From: Candidatus Peregrinibacteria bacterium
Lineage (GTDB): Bacteria > Patescibacteriota > Gracilibacteria > UBA1369 > UBA12463
Reading direction: 5' to 3'
Length of the DNA: 24,253 bases
Assembly: GCA_016215735.1 (NCBI GenBank)
Contig: JACRIA010000064.1
Coordinates: forward strand, 1-24,253
Position numbers and translations under genes: made by a program. Positions 21,578 through 24,253 of the stretch are shown here, one piece after another (position 1 is the stretch's first letter; each line of letters starts with the position of its first letter). The notes under the pieces were generated by a model that did not search any database, was not told where the DNA came from, and saw only the letters and a program-made list of their open reading frames with translations.

Positions 21578-21583
21578 TCGCTT

Positions 21584-22063
21584 ATGCAGCTCCGCGAAGG
21601 AGAACAAATCAATAGTACATTTCGCCGCCATTTGCTTCCGACTGTTTTAAAGCTGATCACTGTGGCGCTCGGGAGCGCGCCTTTTTATCTTCTTGTGTAT
21701 TTTTTGAGAAATGATATGTCAGCTGGCGGACTTTTTGCGGCAATTACTGCTGTTACTGCTGTTTTTGGGCTTTTTCTTCTGCATATTTTAATAGACGACC
21801 GTCTGGATAGACTAGTCATTACAAACCAGCGGATTGTTTTTATTGATTGGAAAATGGTGATTTTCAAAACCGAAAGCGATATTGATATAAAAGATATTCA
21901 GGAAGTTTCTGTAACTGAAAAAGGAATTTTGTCAAAATTCAGACTGTTTGATTTTGGAAGATGCATTATAGAAACTGCTTCGCCTGATGTATCTATCACT
22001 TTTGACCATGCCGCGCATCCTGCTGAAATAAGAGATTTAATTTTGTCTCTAAAAAAAGTATAA
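21584..22063 (+). CDS. Membrane protein with bacterial PH domain
   Basis: The 159-aa product has two transmembrane helices (~20-40 and ~48-70) and then a bacterial PH-type domain (DUF304/bPH2-like, ~76-155). The domain's typical opening is VITNQRIVFIDWKMVIFKTE, in which the 'T..R......G/K....' strand pattern of the family can be seen, followed by DIDIKDIQEVSV. Such proteins are inner-membrane proteins of unknown biochemical role. The charged N-terminus (MQLREGEQIN) is cytosolic. The gene appears leaderless from an extended -10 box. The ruvB -10 box lies over its stop codon, so the two genes are close but probably separately initiated. Family assignment is fairly sure; function is unknown. Confidence 0.8.
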   Translation: MQLREGEQINSTFRRHLLPTVLKLITVALGSAPFYLLVYFLRNDMSAGGLFAAITAVTAVFGLFLLHILIDDRLDRLVITNQRIVFIDWKMVIFKTESDIDIKDIQEVSVTEKGILSKFRLFDFGRCIIETASPDVSITFDHAAHPAEIRDLILSLKKV

Positions 22064-22064
22064 T
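22059..22064 (+). promoter_or_regulatory. Candidate -10 box for ruvB
   Basis: TATAAT overlaps the PH-gene stop codon. The -35 region is weak (TTTAAT at 17 bp). A transcript from here would carry two palindromes before the ruvB start. Confidence 0.45.
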
Positions 22065-22073
22065 AGATTTCTA

Positions 22074-22104
22074 AGGCCTCCCCGCCATGGCGGGGAACAG
22101 GCCT
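22074..22104. repeat. Long CCCCGCC/GGCGGGG hairpin upstream of ruvB
   Basis: TCCCCGCC-AT-GGCGGGGA (22079-22096) forms an 8-bp stem. It is extended on the outside by AGGCC (22074-22078) and GGCCT (22100-22104) across a 3-nt bulge. It is the largest member of the palindrome family in this window. Confidence 0.7.
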
Positions 22105-22119
22105 ATAAAATAAATTGTC

Positions 22120-22131
22120 CCGCCTTGGCGG
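22120..22131. repeat. CCGCC-TT-GGCGG palindrome at the ruvB start
   Basis: A perfect 5-bp palindrome ending 8 bp before the ruvB ATG. Its centre contains the TTG (22125) that could be misread as the ruvB start. Confidence 0.65.
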
Positions 22132-22139
22132 AACTCCAT

Positions 22140-23195
22140 ATGATACAGCGCGATAAATCGCAAAAACCGCAGAAAATCATAACATCCGCTTTTGCTGAAG
22201 AAGATGCTGTGATCAGCAAATTTGAACAAACCCTGCGTCCGCGGACTCTGGCTGAATATGTTGGCCAGGAAATCGTCAAAAAAAATCTGATAATCTGCAT
22301 TGAAGCTGGAAGAAAGCGCAGGGAACCGATTGAGCATATTTTGATTCACAGTCCTGCTGGCCTCGGCAAAACTACACTCGCAAACATAATCGCGAATGAA
22401 ATTGGCGCGAATATTCGGATAACTTCTGGTCCTGTTCTTGAAAAACAAGGCGATCTTGCCGCGATTTTAACGAATCTGCAGAACAACGATGTTTTATTTA
22501 TAGATGAAATCCACAGGTTGAAGCCGGCTGTTGAGGAAATTCTATACAGCGCAATGGAAGATTTTGGAATTGATTTGATTCTCGGCAAAGGCCCTAGCGC
22601 AAAGTCAATGCGGCTCAATCTTCCCCGCTTCACGCTTATTGGCGCCACAACAAAAATCAGCATGCTTTCAAGTCCGCTCCGCGATCGCTTCGGCCATACA
22701 TTCAAACTCAATTTTTATTCGATTGATGAAATCAAACAAATTATTCTGCGCTCCGCAAAAATTCTGAATTGCGAAATAACGCAAGCTGCTGCGCATAAAC
22801 TTGCTTTGTCTTCGCGCCAGACTCCTCGCATCGCGAATCGTCTGCTTCGTCGCACGCGCGATTTCGCGGATTTTAATGCTGCCAAAATAATTACAGAAGA
22901 AATTGTCGCGGAAAGCTTGTCTGCGCTTGGAGTTGATGAAATTGGCCTCGACAACACGGACAGAAATTTGATCAGATTCATAATACAAAAATTTCATGGC
23001 GGGCCGGTGGGACTCAACACTCTTGCGGCCGCCACATCAGAAGAAGAAGAAACAATCGAAGATATTTATGAACCGTATTTGATGCAGCTTGGATTTTTGG
23101 ACAGGACTCCGCGCGGCAGAATCGCGACGGAGAACGCATATAAACATCTCGGAATAAAATGGCAGACAAAAGATTCTCAACAATCTTTACTGTAG
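22140..23195 (+). CDS. ruvB: Holliday junction branch-migration ATPase RuvB
   Basis: The 351-aa AAA+ motor drives branch migration with RuvA. Walker A SPAGLGKTT (71-79) and Walker B LFIDEIH (119-125) are followed by the sensor GATTK, the arginine-finger segment RDRFG, and the C-terminal winged helix GGPVGLNTLAAATSEE, which contacts DNA. Length is normal. I chose the ATG at 22140; the longer form from TTG at 22125 would place its first codons inside a repeated palindrome and adds nothing conserved. No SD is present. The next gene starts 37 bp before the ruvB stop in another frame, suggesting translational coupling. No ruvA or ruvC is in the window. Confidence 0.95.
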   Translation: MIQRDKSQKPQKIITSAFAEEDAVISKFEQTLRPRTLAEYVGQEIVKKNLIICIEAGRKRREPIEHILIHSPAGLGKTTLANIIANEIGANIRITSGPVLEKQGDLAAILTNLQNNDVLFIDEIHRLKPAVEEILYSAMEDFGIDLILGKGPSAKSMRLNLPRFTLIGATTKISMLSSPLRDRFGHTFKLNFYSIDEIKQIILRSAKILNCEITQAAAHKLALSSRQTPRIANRLLRRTRDFADFNAAKIITEEIVAESLSALGVDEIGLDNTDRNLIRFIIQKFHGGPVGLNTLAAATSEEEETIEDIYEPYLMQLGFLDRTPRGRIATENAYKHLGIKWQTKDSQQSLL

Positions 23196-24004
23196 TCGTA
23201 TATGCAGCGGTGGCCGGAATGCTTGTTTTCGGATACTTTGAAACGCGCGAAAAGCCAGAACAGCCGACTGATTCGTTGAAAACTGAAATTGTTATTCAGG
23301 GCGCGATTAAGCCGATCGGCGTTAACATGAAAAATGTCGCGACGCATATTTTAATAAAAGATGATGCTAGTGTCGTGATTTTGGATGGAGCTGGAATGGA
23401 TTTGGATAAATATATTGGAGAAAAGCGCGTTAGCGTGCGCGGCACAATGGAATTAGGTCCGAGCAATAAAGAAATTTTGCGCGTCTCGGATATTAATATT
23501 GCGCCTGAGCCGGAAATCAAAAAGCCCGAAGACTATAATCAGCCTGTTGGATGGGATATATATAAAAGCGCTTCAGTCGGCGTGAGCGTGAAATACAAAA
23601 AAGACTGGGAAATCGAAACAGCAGCTAAAAGCTTTTCATTCAAATTACCTGAACAGGTTGAAAATGGCGCTGTTGGCGGGGCAGGCGCCGGCGATGGCGT
23701 AATACAGCTGGAACAAAAATTCGACATTATCACTTTTGAAATTCTTTCGAGTACTCAAAGTCTTGATAACTACATTGTGTCGCTTAATGATTCCACAATC
23801 CAGAAAAGTAAAATCGGATTAGACAGTACGGCCGCGTATAAACGCGTTCTCGGAGGCAAAATCACGTATTATGCGGAGCGCGAGAGCAAATATATTTACA
23901 AAATTTCGTATATTCCGGCTGCCAATAAGCCGTTTGATCCTAATAGAAATACGTTTTACGAAATCATATCTACTTTGCGATTTATACCTTTTGCTACAAG
24001 CTAG
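23159..24004 (+). CDS. Membrane-anchored PsbP-like lipoprotein-type hypothetical protein
   Basis: The 281-aa product has a single N-terminal transmembrane helix (~8-25) and no lipobox cysteine, so it is anchored with its bulk outside. Residues ~42-115 form a small beta-rich region (TEIVIQGAIKPIG through VSVRGTMELG) resembling an OB-fold. Residues ~130-278 contain KSASVGVSVKYKKDWEIE and later FYEIISTLRF, a pattern like the PsbP-related domains of extracytoplasmic bacterial proteins. A G/A-rich loop sits at ~182-192. The start overlaps the ruvB end by 37 bp in another frame; the TM segment begins at residue 8, which favours this start. Function is unknown; a role in ruvB's pathway is unlikely. 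Confidence 0.75.
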   Translation: MADKRFSTIFTVVVYAAVAGMLVFGYFETREKPEQPTDSLKTEIVIQGAIKPIGVNMKNVATHILIKDDASVVILDGAGMDLDKYIGEKRVSVRGTMELGPSNKEILRVSDINIAPEPEIKKPEDYNQPVGWDIYKSASVGVSVKYKKDWEIETAAKSFSFKLPEQVENGAVGGAGAGDGVIQLEQKFDIITFEILSSTQSLDNYIVSLNDSTIQKSKIGLDSTAAYKRVLGGKITYYAERESKYIYKISYIPAANKPFDPNRNTFYEIISTLRFIPFATS

Positions 24005-24026
24005 CTTATCGCGCAACAAAAAAATA

Positions 24027-24055
24027 TTGACTTGCGGAAATTAGCACTCTATAAT
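24027..24055 (+). promoter_or_regulatory. Heat-shock-type promoter (TTGACT-N17-TATAAT) inside CIRCE
   Basis: TTGACT (24027-24032) and a perfect TATAAT (24050-24055) are 17 bp apart. The -10 box forms six of the nine spacer bases of the CIRCE element, so HrcA binding would cover it directly. Confidence 0.85.
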
Positions 24056-24067
24056 AACGAGTGCTAA
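24041..24067 (+). promoter_or_regulatory. CIRCE element (HrcA operator)
   Basis: TTAGCACTC-N9-GAGTGCTAA matches the full CIRCE consensus with the standard 9-bp spacer. CIRCE is bound by the HrcA repressor and controls groES-groEL or hrcA-grpE-dnaK-dnaJ operons. No credible chaperone ORF begins before the right edge, so the controlled gene should start just outside. Confidence 0.95.
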
Positions 24068-24154
24068 TACTTTATCATAATGAAATCGAAATTAGTAAAG
24101 TCGAAGTAATTTATGGGCGTTTCAATTCGTTAGAAAATATGATAAAATATGGTG
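24068..24154 (+). other. Non-coding leader region after CIRCE
   Basis: Only very short ATG frames occur (9 codons from 24080, 6 codons from 24113). TGA-TAAAAT at 24140-24148 is a possible second extended -10 box just before the tandem repeat. No gene can be supported here. Confidence 0.5.
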
Positions 24155-24253
24155 AACAGTCAACAGTCAACAGTCAACAGTCAACAGTCAACAGTCAACA
24201 GTCAACAGTCAACAGTCAACAGTCAACAGTCAACAGTCAACAGTCAACAGTCA
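24155..24253 (+). repeat. 7-bp tandem repeat (AACAGTC)n at the right edge
   Basis: Fourteen perfect copies of the 7-bp unit run without interruption to the window end. The unit is not a multiple of three and no ORF crosses it well. The lack of any sequence variation and its position at the edge leave open an assembly end or a slippage-prone microsatellite. Confidence 0.9.

Noticed and set aside
24155..24253. CRISPR-like array
   Set aside because: The unit is 7 bp with no spacers, so it is a simple tandem repeat.

Overview
The window looks like a chromosomal segment of a small-genome bacterium, most likely from the Candidate Phyla Radiation (Patescibacteria). That placement is inference. It rests on an A+T-rich sequence, tightly packed housekeeping genes, a stand-alone TraG/VirD4-like ATPase with no other conjugation genes, an orphan sigma region 4 protein carrying HARE-type winged helices, a TsaE-HD fusion, an M23-SLH envelope protein, and start codons that almost all lack a Shine-Dalgarno sequence. 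No 16S rRNA gene is present to confirm it.

Left part (1-5.2 kb): the 5' two-fifths of valS runs off the left edge. It is followed by a small unknown gene, a P-loop kinase-like gene and an accessory cassette. The cassette is an AbiEi/AbiEii-type toxin-antitoxin pair on the minus strand, sitting between two copies of the first ~200 bp of nadA. The left copy (2527-2733) is a broken remnant. The right copy (4265) leads into an intact nadA, followed by nadC. The two 213-bp copies are collinear with no gap but differ at 19 positions (about 91% identical), so this is not a fresh duplication. The pair has its own promoter and a perfect inverted-repeat operator.

Middle (6.2-13.7 kb): a HIT-family hydrolase and a sigma region 4/HARE-HTH protein lie on the minus strand. 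Then come tRNA-Leu(UAG), a small unknown gene, dnaE (DNA polymerase III alpha with an apparently intact PHP domain) and aspS (with two residues typical of non-discriminating AspRS).

Right part (13.7-24.25 kb): the TraG-like ATPase is followed by a 3D-domain protein with four peptidoglycan-binding repeats, a convergent TsaE-HD fusion, a membrane-anchored LytM/M23 peptidase with three SLH domains, tRNA-Arg(UCU), a strongly predicted ~75-nt small RNA with its own promoter and terminator, a PH-domain membrane protein, ruvB, and a membrane-anchored PsbP-like protein overlapping the ruvB end. The window closes with a sigma-70-type promoter embedded in a textbook CIRCE (HrcA) operator, whose gene lies beyond the window, and a 7-bp tandem repeat running into the right edge.

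Three genome-wide habits stand out. Promoters sit only 6-16 nt before start codons, so leaders are ultra-short or absent, and SD sequences are missing. Two families of short GC-rich palindromes (CCGCC/GGCGG and GCGCGG/CCGCGC) decorate intergenic and 5'-UTR positions. AAGTC/GTCAA-type microsatellites occur at three places, one of them forming the nadA C-terminal codons.
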